A stretch of 13,978 nucleotides of DNA from JAYTQQ01 sp043784965 (GTDB lineage: Bacteria; Bdellovibrionota; Bdellovibrionia; Bdellovibrionales; JAMPXM01): the NCBI GenBank assembly GCA_043784965.1, contig JAYVXS010000197.1:1-13978 (forward strand), in the 5' to 3' direction. A program made the translations under genes and the position numbers. This document shows, in pieces, positions 7,344-13,531 of this stretch; position 1 is the first letter of the stretch, and every line of letters begins with the position of its first letter. The notes beneath the pieces were generated by a model. The model was not told the DNA's origin. It did not search any database and saw nothing but the letters and a program-made list of their open reading frames with translations.

Positions 7344-8188
7344 TCACAAATTTATCGCAGTTATTTTTGATTTGGAGTTTCTTTTTTTTTGCATCATGCA
7401 CATCTCCAACGTCCAGAATTGAGCCAAAGATTTTAGAATTTAAAAATAAATTTCCTGACAATGTCGAAGTATATCAAGCCAAGAATCGTCAAATGCGATT
7501 CGCTTGGAGTGGGGACGTGACCAAAGTGCCACTTGTATTTGTGCATGGATCTCCGGGAGGTTGGGAAGGCTGGTCTGAGTTTCTTTTAAATAAGGATCTA
7601 CAACAAAATTTTCATCTGATCGCAATTGATCGGCCAGGATATGGCGGGTCGGGCGCTGGCATTACGGAGCCTTCGCTTAAGACGCAAGCCGAAGACGTGA
7701 TTTCGGTTTTGCGTTTTAATAAAAGCGGACAGAAGCCTATTTTGGTTGGACACTCTTACGGGGGAGCCGTCATTGCGCAAATTGCGATAGATATGCCTGA
7801 TCAAGTGGCGGCCATTATTTTTGTTGCGAGTTCAGTAGATCCAAATCTTGAGAAGAAGAAGTGGTTTCAGTATCCGGCATCATGGTGGCCGATTGAGTAT
7901 TTAATTCCAAAAAACCTACGTGTTTGCAATGAAGAAATCGAAGCTCTTAAGAAGGAGCTTGAAGTGTTGAGCCCGAGATGGCACGAAATGAAAGCTCAAG
8001 TGGCTACTATTCAAGGAACTGCCGACACACTCGTGCCACCTCAAAACCAGGACTTCATTCTCGCTCATGTGCAAGTCACTCAGGTGAAATTCATGCAAAA
8101 AATAGAAGGGATGAATCACTTTATCCCGTGGGAGCATCCCGAACTCATTTTAAATGCTATCGCAGTGCTAAAGAAGCAAGGGCGCTAG
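7340..8188 (+). CDS. Alpha/beta-hydrolase lipoprotein
   Basis: A 282-residue alpha/beta-fold hydrolase anchored as a lipoprotein. The signal sequence is followed by a lipobox FASC with Cys20, so the mature protein should sit in the outer or inner membrane facing the periplasm. Visible are the oxyanion-hole HGSPGG (69-74), the loop DRPGYGGSG (97-105), the nucleophile elbow GHSYGG (Ser139), the acid Asp229 in QGTADTLVP and the base His260 in GMNHFIPW. The start is a TTG overlapping the TGA of the barrel gene (TTGA), implying translational coupling. Last gene of the five-gene operon. Its stop codon shares a CTAG with the stop of the convergent msrA. Substrate unknown; an ester, lactone or peptide in the envelope is possible. 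Confidence 0.88.
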   Translation: MITNLSQLFLIWSFFFFASCTSPTSRIEPKILEFKNKFPDNVEVYQAKNRQMRFAWSGDVTKVPLVFVHGSPGGWEGWSEFLLNKDLQQNFHLIAIDRPGYGGSGAGITEPSLKTQAEDVISVLRFNKSGQKPILVGHSYGGAVIAQIAIDMPDQVAAIIFVASSVDPNLEKKKWFQYPASWWPIEYLIPKNLRVCNEEIEALKKELEVLSPRWHEMKAQVATIQGTADTLVPPQNQDFILAHVQVTQVKFMQKIEGMNHFIPWEHPELILNAIAVLKKQGR

Positions 8189-8766
8189 TTTTTATCGAAT
8201 GATATTTTTCGTAAATAGTGATTGTCGTAGCCGCCTGGATTTTTAACGAGATACTTTTGATGGTATTCTTCAGATGGCCAAAAGCTTTTGGCTTCAGAAA
8301 TTTCAGTAGTGATTTCGCCTTTCCATGCGCCGGACTTTTCGACTTTCTTCTTAAAATTGAGTGCCGCTTGCTTTTGCTTATCACCATGATAAAAAATTGC
8401 CGAACGATATTGGCTGCCTGTATCGTTACCTTGCTTATTCTTTGTTGTTGGATCATGCATTTTAAAAAATTGGTCGAGCAGATGCTCGTATGTCACTTTG
8501 TTTGGATCAAATTTTATTTCGACACTTTCCGCATGTCCGGTATGTCCGTCGTGAGTATCGTCATATTTTGGATTTGGTGTCGTTCCGCCAGTAAAGCCTA
8601 CTCTTGATTCGACGACGCCTGGGATTTTGCGAAAAAATTCTTCAGTGCCCCAAAAACATCCGGCCGCAAAGCTTGCAGTTTCGAGTTGAGGTGTTTTTGC
8701 TTTTGAAACCGCGAAAGATTGGCTTTCTGAAAGTAGTAATGACAAAGTTAGCATAAGTTTAATCAT
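8185..8766 (-). CDS. msrA: Exported peptide-methionine (S)-S-oxide reductase
   Basis: MsrA reduces the S-epimer of methionine sulfoxide. The protein (193 residues) starts with a probable signal peptide (1-19, SQSFA), a short hydrophobic core, so periplasmic location is likely but less certain than for MsrB. The catalytic motif is AAGCFWG with Cys37; GHAESVEI (79-86), GSQYRSAIF and the C-terminal YHQKYL follow in family order. Cys37 is the only cysteine: the resolving Cys expected near the C-terminus (NPxGYC) is Asp in NPGGYDNH. It therefore depends on an external thiol. GAGGAG lies 5 nt before the ATG. It is the fourth gene of the sigma/anti-sigma/TetR operon, 16 nt after TetR. Confidence 0.93.
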   Translation of the reverse strand: MIKLMLTLSLLLSESQSFAVSKAKTPQLETASFAAGCFWGTEEFFRKIPGVVESRVGFTGGTTPNPKYDDTHDGHTGHAESVEIKFDPNKVTYEHLLDQFFKMHDPTTKNKQGNDTGSQYRSAIFYHGDKQKQAALNFKKKVEKSGAWKGEITTEISEAKSFWPSEEYHQKYLVKNPGGYDNHYLRKISFDKN

Positions 8767-8782
8767 AAATTCTCCTCGTAAT

Positions 8783-9364
8783 TTAATTAATGAGAGAAAG
8801 ACCTGATTTCGCTATTCCATTTAAATAAGTTCGATCTGGATTCACTTTGCTGACCACATTAATCCCTTGGGTGAGAGTAATGATGAGCCGTGCAAGCTCG
8901 GCTGAATCTCTGTTTTTTGAAATATCTCCTTCGGATTTTCCTTGTTCAATTATTTCGACCCAAAAAGCTTCCCATGATTTTAAACCTAGTCGTGCACGAC
9001 TTGCGATCTTTTTGTCGATAACTGCAAGCTCGGCTGCCGAATTAGTATTCAGGCATCCCGGAAAGCTTCTGTTCTGAATCGAGTGATCAATTAAAATTGA
9101 AAAAAAGAGCTCGATGCCCTCTTTTGCTGACGGCGCATTTCTAACGAGGTCTTTTCTCTTTGAGACGATTTCTTCTTGATAGAGTTCAAGTGCTTCGTGA
9201 AAGAGTTTTTCTTTGCTCTCAAAATATGAATACAGGCTGCCTCTCTGAAGGCCAACAGCTTCTTGAATTTGATCAAGTGTCGTAGCGCTGTAGCCCTGAG
9301 ACCAAAAAAGAGTCATGGCAGATCTGAGCGCTTTTTCGCGAGTGATTTTTGGAGTTCGACCCAT
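8783..9364 (-). CDS. TetR-family regulator, NemR-like redox sensor candidate
   Basis: A 193-residue TetR repressor. The HTH (TTLDQIQEAVGLQRGSLYSYF, split over residues 28-48) is typical. The ligand domain contains PGCLNTNSAAEL around Cys104, the only cysteine, and Lys173. E. coli NemR, a bleach and electrophile sensor, has Cys106 in SGCL and Lys175, the same 69-residue separation, by my recollection of its sequence. The gene starts 15 nt after the anti-sigma gene with AGGA before the ATG and is followed by msrA, so it is likely to control this operon. A 16-bp palindrome upstream of the sigma gene is a candidate operator. TetR membership is certain; NemR-like sensing is inference from the residues. 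Confidence 0.9.
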   Translation of the reverse strand: MGRTPKITREKALRSAMTLFWSQGYSATTLDQIQEAVGLQRGSLYSYFESKEKLFHEALELYQEEIVSKRKDLVRNAPSAKEGIELFFSILIDHSIQNRSFPGCLNTNSAAELAVIDKKIASRARLGLKSWEAFWVEIIEQGKSEGDISKNRDSAELARLIITLTQGINVVSKVNPDRTYLNGIAKSGLSLIN

Positions 9365-9379
9365 TTTTAATATCCTAGG

Positions 9380-9697
9380 TTAAGTCTTTTTTTTTGAATA
9401 TTTCTCTAGTAAACTCTTATTCAATTGATCGAGATCGGATTTAATATTCAGGAGCTTTGAATATTCTCGAAGCTTTTCACCAAGCACCAAACTGAACTTC
9501 ATATAATTATCGCAGGCCTGGCACAGGCTTAAATGTAACCAAAATCGAAATTGACCAAGAACGCCTTTGGGGCGGTCGCGAAGATCAATGTGTGCAGTTA
9601 CATCTTTACATCTCATAGCGAAATCAACTCCACTTTCAGAGAAGATTGAGAAATATACTTCGTGCCAATAATGTCTTAGCTTATGACCTAGTTTCAT
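9380..9697 (-). CDS. Zinc-binding anti-sigma factor
   Basis: A 105-residue soluble protein directly after the ECF sigma gene. It carries the zinc anti-sigma signature H-x3-C-x2-C (His55, Cys59, Cys62 in HLSLCQAC), with Cys30 in MRCKDVT as a likely fourth ligand. Such proteins hold the sigma factor inactive and release it when the zinc-thiolate site is oxidised; MseR in Neisseria is a comparable small example next to an ECF sigma that controls msrAB. The ATG at 9697 abuts the sigma stop codon and has GGAG 9 nt upstream. A second ATG at 9616 would give 78 residues, closer to MseR size, but with poorer spacing. The C-terminal part is a charged helix. Confidence 0.75.
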   Translation of the reverse strand: MKLGHKLRHYWHEVYFSIFSESGVDFAMRCKDVTAHIDLRDRPKGVLGQFRFWLHLSLCQACDNYMKFSLVLGEKLREYSKLLNIKSDLDQLNKSLLEKYSKKKT

Positions 9698-10312
9698 TTA
9701 CGCTTGCTCCGAGATCCCAATCTTGCCCTCTAAACATTGTCTCAATTTGTCCTTTGCTCGAAATATGAGGACCCGTAGGTTAGAGACACTCACACCTAAA
9801 ACATTACAGATTTCGTCAGTTTTTTCTTGTTCAACCTCTTTCAATATAAATGCAGCCTTTTGGTTCTCAGTCAGGCCATCAAGACATTCTTCTATAAAAC
9901 CGAGTACCTGCGATGAATGTAAGGTCGCCAACGGGTCAGGATACTCAGTATTCCACCAGCCATCGCTTGTAAATGAGCGGTCCATTACGGCCTCTGAATC
10001 TTCGTCGAAAATGATACGTCCAGAAGCCCTTCTGAACTCTCTGATCTTATTGATAAGAATGCCACAGATGAATGTACGAAGTTCAGATCGGCCTTCGAAC
10101 TTTTCAAGATTCGTGAAAAAACGCTCCCAAGTTTGATGTACAAGATCCTCGGCGTTTTCAGCAAAAATACCATTTGCTGCAGCAAGCTTTAGGAGAACGG
10201 GATTGGTTTCTTGGAAAACTTTGGCAAGCAAGTCTGACTCTCGATTTTTTAATCGATCTAAAAAATCAGTAGTGCAATATAAATTGGAATTAGAAAGCGC
10301 ACTTGACGTCAT
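9698..10312 (-). CDS. ECF sigma factor
   Basis: A 204-residue sigma-70 family factor with only regions 2 and 4. Region 2 spans about residues 25-97 with AEDLVHQTWERFF and SELRTFICGILINKI; region 4 spans about 138-196 with LTENQKAAFILKE and the DNA-binding helix VSVSNLRVLIFRAKDKL. The linker is acidic and Trp-rich. It heads a four-gene operon with the zinc anti-sigma, TetR and msrA, so oxidant exposure is the likely trigger. The ATG at 10312 is preceded by GGGTGG at close spacing. An ECF of this size with a zinc anti-sigma and msr target matches the logic of Neisseria Ecf/MseR, but I cannot place it in a numbered ECF group. Confidence 0.92.
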   Translation of the reverse strand: MTSSALSNSNLYCTTDFLDRLKNRESDLLAKVFQETNPVLLKLAAANGIFAENAEDLVHQTWERFFTNLEKFEGRSELRTFICGILINKIREFRRASGRIIFDEDSEAVMDRSFTSDGWWNTEYPDPLATLHSSQVLGFIEECLDGLTENQKAAFILKEVEQEKTDEICNVLGVSVSNLRVLIFRAKDKLRQCLEGKIGISEQA

Positions 10313-10387
10313 GATACCACCCTACAAGTCTTGGATTTTGGCCATTTATCATAGATGCAAATAGACATGAAGATATCTGAGCAGTTT

Positions 10388-10415
10388 TTGACTGTTTAGT
10401 CAACTTTTGTTGAGT
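10388..10415. promoter_or_regulatory. Candidate operator for the sigma/TetR/msrA operon
   Basis: A perfect inverted repeat TTGACT-GTTT-AGTCAA (10388-10403) is extended by a third half-site, GTTGAGT (10409-10415), again after 4 nt. The array lies about 75-105 nt upstream of the sigma ATG. The 6-4-6 geometry and T-x-GAC-x-N4-x-GTC-x-A pattern match the E. coli NemR box (TAGACC-N4-GGTCTA, from memory). On the minus strand the TTGACT half (10403-10398 read in reverse) could also act as a -35, though no good -10 follows. Confidence 0.5.
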
Positions 10416-10424
10416 GCCTGATAT

Positions 10425-10453
10425 CAGCCAAATCATGGGGCTTTTGTTGGCTG
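10425..10453. repeat. Hairpin upstream of the sigma gene
   Basis: CAGCCAA (10425-10431) and TTGGCTG (10447-10453) form a 7-bp stem with a 15-nt loop, just outside the candidate operator. There is no T-tract. It could be a protein-binding site or part of a leader. Confidence 0.25.
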
Positions 10454-10563
10454 CAACCGAAGTCCCGAATGGACACGCCGTCTTCGACAAGTATCTTTCT
10501 AATAGCTGATTTAGGGGCATGCATCTGTCGAAAAGCAGATCAAAAACACAGATATCTAGTTTT

Positions 10564-10835
10564 TTAGTAACCGTTGATCGACCAGTCGTATTCTTTGTAC
10601 TCGATGCCCGCTGAACTTACAGCTTGAGAGGTAGTTCCGCTTGGTAGGCGCATGTGGGAACTTAAAAACTGTTGAACGGAACCAGCCTGCTTAGAAAAAT
10701 CATCGGCGTACCATTTGAAGATGCTAGAAACCTCAAACCTGTCTTTTTCAACATTAAATCGATTTTTTGATGGATCGTTCAAAAAAACCTCCTACTGGCA
10801 ACGGAACTTTCAAATTGGCGGAAATCTGCAAGGAG
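10564..10835 (-). pseudogene. Frameshifted DUF547 C-terminal remnant
   Basis: The 72 codons from 10782 to 10564 encode the end of a DUF547 protein: SSIFKWYADDF (19-29) and IEYKEYDWSIN (60-70) are family hallmarks. DUF547 proteins are normally about 250 residues, so most is missing. Just upstream the homology seems to continue in another frame (ADFRQFESSVASRRF), joined through a run of seven T on the coding strand (10787-10781); two fewer or one more T restores one frame. The AGGAGG just before the TTG at 10782 is then simply two Arg codons, although it could also serve as a ribosome binding site. Beyond about 10835 I see no further homology. Confidence 0.6.
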
Positions 10836-11461
10836 GGTTCGAAAGCCTGTTGGATTCCTAGCCCCTCTCCCGGGGACCCTACTGACGGATACTATATTTG
10901 CGTAGGTAAATATGATACGTGCCTTTAGATTTGAGCACAAACATTTTTGATTTGCTTTAGCAGCTGCTACGTCGGCAGAGCGGTCATTACCAATGGTGCA
11001 CGCCCAAATTCAAGGTGCGATCACGGAAATCAACAACGGAAGGTTTGGTCTGCCTCACGAACATTACGGTCATTTTGATTCAACGTGAACGCCAATGTAT
11101 GGATTTGGGCAGATTAAATGAAGATGATTACAAGGCGATTTTAGTAGCATATTTTTGCTATAGACCAATATAGATTTGTGACTTTTTTGAGTTCAAAAGG
11201 CGTTGACATTGACTGCGATTTTTCAAATTTCAAAAAAATCGATGAGAAAAAATCTGCCAGCAACCCTCTGAATCGCTTATGAAAACAGTTTTTCATTTAG
11301 CACTTGAGTTATTAAAAACACTAAAATATCGAGCGGGTCTCAAGATCGAATTCGAGGTATTGGATTGCAGAGGGTGTCGGGCGAACTGTCTGGTATCGTA
11401 AGGACATACTTGGCGCGCGGCCATTTTCTTTTCGAGAGAGCTATAATGACCACCCAGGACG
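10836..11461. other. Gene-poor decayed stretch
   Basis: No convincing gene is seen on either strand between the DUF547 remnant and the terminator of the recombinase module. It holds a small GC hairpin (CCCC 10862-10865 with GGGG 10872-10875), a 45-codon open plus-strand stretch at 10951-11085 with a protein-like composition but no start signal, and an isolated TATAAT (11443-11448) without a matching -35. It probably consists of gene scars at the edge of the accessory module. Confidence 0.5.
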
Positions 11462-11498
11462 AAAAAAAATCGGCAAGGAGTTTAGTCCCTGCCGATTT
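11462..11498 (-). terminator. Intrinsic terminator of the recombinase operon
   Basis: Positions 11467-11479 and 11486-11498 pair as a 13-bp stem with one A-C mismatch and a 6-nt loop. On the minus strand the stem runs into eight T (11469-11462). It lies 7 nt after the stop of the DUF2442 gene and closes the minus-strand operon. Confidence 0.9.
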
Positions 11499-11504
11499 AC
11501 AGTT

Positions 11505-11804
11505 TTAGTTTGAGCCGACTGCGCGCCTACCGAGTGCAATGCCCTCGACACTTAGATGTTCATCCAGGTCCGGCCAATGAATGCCGGTGTTCTCGCCGAT
11601 CAATTCAAAATTGCGTCTCTGTTTACCAGTGGCTTTTTCAAGTAATGGATAAAAAGATATTGGAGTCCTGATCTCTTGCCCGTTCTCTAGATAAAGGCGA
11701 ATAAAGCCCTTTTTAAAATCTACTTTTTTTGCAACAAATTCATGGCCCTTGTTATTTGTCTTCTTTGAAGAACTTACTCCACGCTTTTTTGATCTCTTTT
11801 TCAT
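11505..11804 (-). CDS. DUF2442 domain protein
   Basis: A small protein of 99 residues from the ATG at 11804. After a Lys/Ser-rich basic N-terminus of about 25 residues comes a DUF2442 domain with LYLENGQEIRTPISFYPLL, ATGKQRRNFELIGENTGIHWP and DLDEHLSVEGIALG, all in family order. DUF2442 proteins are small, of unknown function, and common in accessory DNA and near toxin-antitoxin-like or DUF4160 genes. The ATG at 11804 is chosen because GAGAG precedes it; upstream ATG (11840) and TTG (11855) in the same frame lack a ribosome binding site. It follows the recombinase gene by 88 nt and ends just before a strong terminator. Confidence 0.8.
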   Translation of the reverse strand: MKKRSKKRGVSSSKKTNNKGHEFVAKKVDFKKGFIRLYLENGQEIRTPISFYPLLEKATGKQRRNFELIGENTGIHWPDLDEHLSVEGIALGRRAVGSN

Positions 11805-11892
11805 TGTCTCTCGCTGTTTGCAAGACGTAGCGAAGCTCATGTTTTTTGAGCCCAAAGTTTTTAGAAAGTCTTATCGGATACTCATCTTCACG

Positions 11893-12651
11893 TCATTTCA
11901 CAGGGGTTTGTTTTCCAAGATCTTCCACTTTCAACTCGTGGAACACAACTTTTTTTAGTTCATCAGGTTTGATTTCAGGCTTTTGCACAAGCTTCTTCTC
12001 GTTCTCTTTTGCGGTGGCTTGCTCTTTTTTTAGAGCCAAAACTTCCGCATGAACCGAACCGTGAGAACATTTAGCAATGACTGAAATCTGCCTGTAACTT
12101 AAACCACTTTTTAAGAGCTCTCGAATCAAAACTGAGTTTCGCATTTTTTTGCGACCCAGAATTTTTCCTTTCGCTCTCGCATTGGCAAGACCGTTGCGAA
12201 CTCTCTTCGCGATTAACTCTCTTTCTAACTGAGAAATTGCTCCCAAAATTGTGAAAATTGCGATCCCGATTGCTGACCCTGTATCGACCTTCTCGCTGAG
12301 GCTTACGAACTGCACTCCTTTATCTTTAAATTTTTGGAGTGCTTTTAATAAATGAGTAGTGCTTCTTGCAAACCGACTGAAGGAGAAAACAATCACATGT
12401 GAGACCGTGCCCGCTTCAACTGCCTCCATAAGGCGGTTAAGTGCAGGTCTTGACTCTTTTGCACCAGAAATGCCCTCATCAGCGAAAATCTCGAGATCCG
12501 GGATCTCATTATGCTGACAATATAATTTCAGCGCTCTTACCTGTGATTCCAATCCTGTTGCTTGCATGTCTGTGCTGACTCGCGCATATAAACAAGACAC
12601 TTTTTTCACACTACTCACAGCGCCCAGACTCCCGTATGTGCGCTGATACAC
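11893..12651 (-). CDS. Small serine recombinase (resolvase/invertase type)
   Basis: A 252-residue serine recombinase. The catalytic domain shows LYARVSTDMQ with nucleophile Ser26, DEGISG (58-63), SFSRFARS with Arg93 and Arg96, and ERELIAKRVRNGL (143-155). A helix-turn-helix follows at about 172-206 (SYRQISVIAKCSHGSVH). An additional Lys/Glu-rich tail of about 45 residues extends past the usual end of the family. Such enzymes cut and rejoin DNA at specific sites for resolution, inversion or integration. The GTG at 12651 lacks a clear ribosome binding site; a GTG at 12609 gives an N-terminus closer to family norm (238 residues). It is part of the minus-strand module with an HTH regulator and DUF2442. 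No recognisable crossover site was found. Confidence 0.9.
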   Translation of the reverse strand: MYQRTYGSLGAVSSVKKVSCLYARVSTDMQATGLESQVRALKLYCQHNEIPDLEIFADEGISGAKESRPALNRLMEAVEAGTVSHVIVFSFSRFARSTTHLLKALQKFKDKGVQFVSLSEKVDTGSAIGIAIFTILGAISQLERELIAKRVRNGLANARAKGKILGRKKMRNSVLIRELLKSGLSYRQISVIAKCSHGSVHAEVLALKKEQATAKENEKKLVQKPEIKPDELKKVVFHELKVEDLGKQTPVK

Positions 12652-12694
12652 TTGTTTTTCTCATGATTTTTCACCATTTTCAAGCCGCTTTTTC

Positions 12695-12889
12695 TCAATG
12701 CGTTTTGCCTTGCTCGATTGAGCTAGCCTTAATGCCAGTAAGCTTCTCAGTAAATTTACCAATTGGCGGTAAACCTTGATGGACTTTTTGTAATGTCATT
12801 GCTCGTACCTTATGGTGGATCTTCTGGACGGCAAATCCGCCGCCAACAATAATCGCCACCGCTATAAAAATTTCTTTAACTGAATTCAT
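12695..12889 (-). CDS. Small single-pass membrane protein
   Basis: A 64-residue protein with one hydrophobic segment (about 7-22, IFIAVAIIVGGGFAV) followed by a basic stretch, which predicts the C-terminus in the cytoplasm. AGGA lies 9 nt before the ATG. No family is recognised. It sits between the 102-residue unknown gene and the recombinase gene on the same strand, and is probably co-transcribed. Confidence 0.6.
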   Translation of the reverse strand: MNSVKEIFIAVAIIVGGGFAVQKIHHKVRAMTLQKVHQGLPPIGKFTEKLTGIKASSIEQGKTH

Positions 12890-12944
12890 AAATCTGTATC
12901 CTTCTTCTTTTTGTTTGTTTTTAAAATCTTCATTTTATTCGTGT

Positions 12945-13253
12945 TTACTTTTCGCAACGAAACTCTACATTTTCCCTAAACTTGAATAGACTCTCCAGCG
13001 ATCCACACCACATCGCAGCTCTAAATTTCTTAGCACTGTGCCCTCGCTTTTCCATGCGAAAACTGCCGTCTACTGCTCTGACCCCAAGGTACAAAGTTGG
13101 CTTCGGCGTCAGAACACTAAATTCAAAAATGACTTCGACCTTAGATATCTGCTGAGCTGATTCGATAATCGACAGGCTGAGCTTTTGATCATCCATATCT
13201 TGTTTCTCAAGTATTTGATCTCCACTATAAAACTCCTCTTTAAATGCACCCAT
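12945..13253 (-). CDS. Hypothetical protein in recombinase module
   Basis: A 102-residue soluble protein with no signal or membrane segment and no family I recognise. The N-terminus is acidic; the middle (about 36-63) alternates like beta strands, with FEFSVLTPKPTLYLGVRAVDG; the C-terminus is basic with two cysteines. AGGAG sits 5 nt before the ATG, so translation is well supported. It lies downstream of the tandem-HTH gene and upstream of the small membrane protein gene, on the same strand. Confidence 0.65.
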   Translation of the reverse strand: MGAFKEEFYSGDQILEKQDMDDQKLSLSIIESAQQISKVEVIFEFSVLTPKPTLYLGVRAVDGSFRMEKRGHSAKKFRAAMWCGSLESLFKFRENVEFRCEK

Positions 13254-13290
13254 TTTCTCTCCTAATATTTGTTTCTTAAAATTCAGTTTT

Positions 13291-13317
13291 GTTCACCGTT
13301 TACTTTTCTAGGTGACC
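13291..13317. promoter_or_regulatory. Imperfect inverted repeat, possible operator
   Basis: GTTCACC (13291-13297) and GGTGACC (13311-13317) pair at 6 of 7 positions across 13 nt. They lie in the short gap between the HTH reading frame and the 102-residue gene. It might bind the HTH regulator or be chance. Confidence 0.25.
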
Positions 13318-13324
13318 TTTCATT

Positions 13325-13531
13325 TCAAACTTTCGCATTCGTATGATCTTTCAGATCACTTTCTTGAATTTTTTCTGAACTTTGTTTTTCAGTTTGTGGC
13401 ACCCCGGCCTTGAGCTTCATCGCGAAATCAAAAACCTCCAGACGCTTTTTTTCGTCAAAAGTTCGCAGCAAAATATCAAGCTTGAACATCGCTGGGACAT
13501 TCAGAGCGCGCTTATCTCGTGAGTAAAAGTT
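13325..13531 (-). pseudogene. In-frame continuation of HTH gene after TAA
   Basis: Directly after the TAA at 13534-13532 the same frame stays open for 68 codons and ends at TGA (13327-13325). The peptide begins NFYSRDKRALNV and continues with LDILLRTFDEKKRL and FDFAMKLKAG, a well-formed helical, protein-like sequence, then a polar tail. It looks like the natural C-terminus of the HTH protein upstream, split by a nonsense codon. An internal ATG at 13489 would give a 54-residue product but has no good ribosome binding site. Confidence 0.6.

Noticed and set aside
8218..8607. Plus-strand open frame of 129 codons
   Set aside because: It lies wholly antisense to msrA, whose motifs are clear; composition is Cys/Phe-rich shadow-like and has no ribosome binding site.
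9723..10136. Plus-strand open frame of 137 codons
   Set aside because: It is antisense to the ECF sigma gene, which is supported by regions 2 and 4; Ser/Arg-rich shadow translation.
10290..10520. Minus-strand open frame of 76 codons upstream of and overlapping the sigma start
   Set aside because: No ribosome binding site, no recognisable features, and it runs through the candidate operator and hairpin.
10836..10843. GGTTCGAA resembling a tRNA T-loop, near a possible integration boundary
   Set aside because: The bases on either side do not pair as a T-stem, and no acceptor, D-arm or anticodon arm can be built around it.
11203..11208. TTGACA as a sigma-70 -35 element
   Set aside because: No acceptable -10 at 16-18 nt and no gene follows on that strand.
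13345..13357. GATCT-TTC-AGATC palindrome as an operator
   Set aside because: It lies inside the protein-like continuation of the HTH gene, where the repeat is explained by Asp-Leu-Lys-Asp codons.
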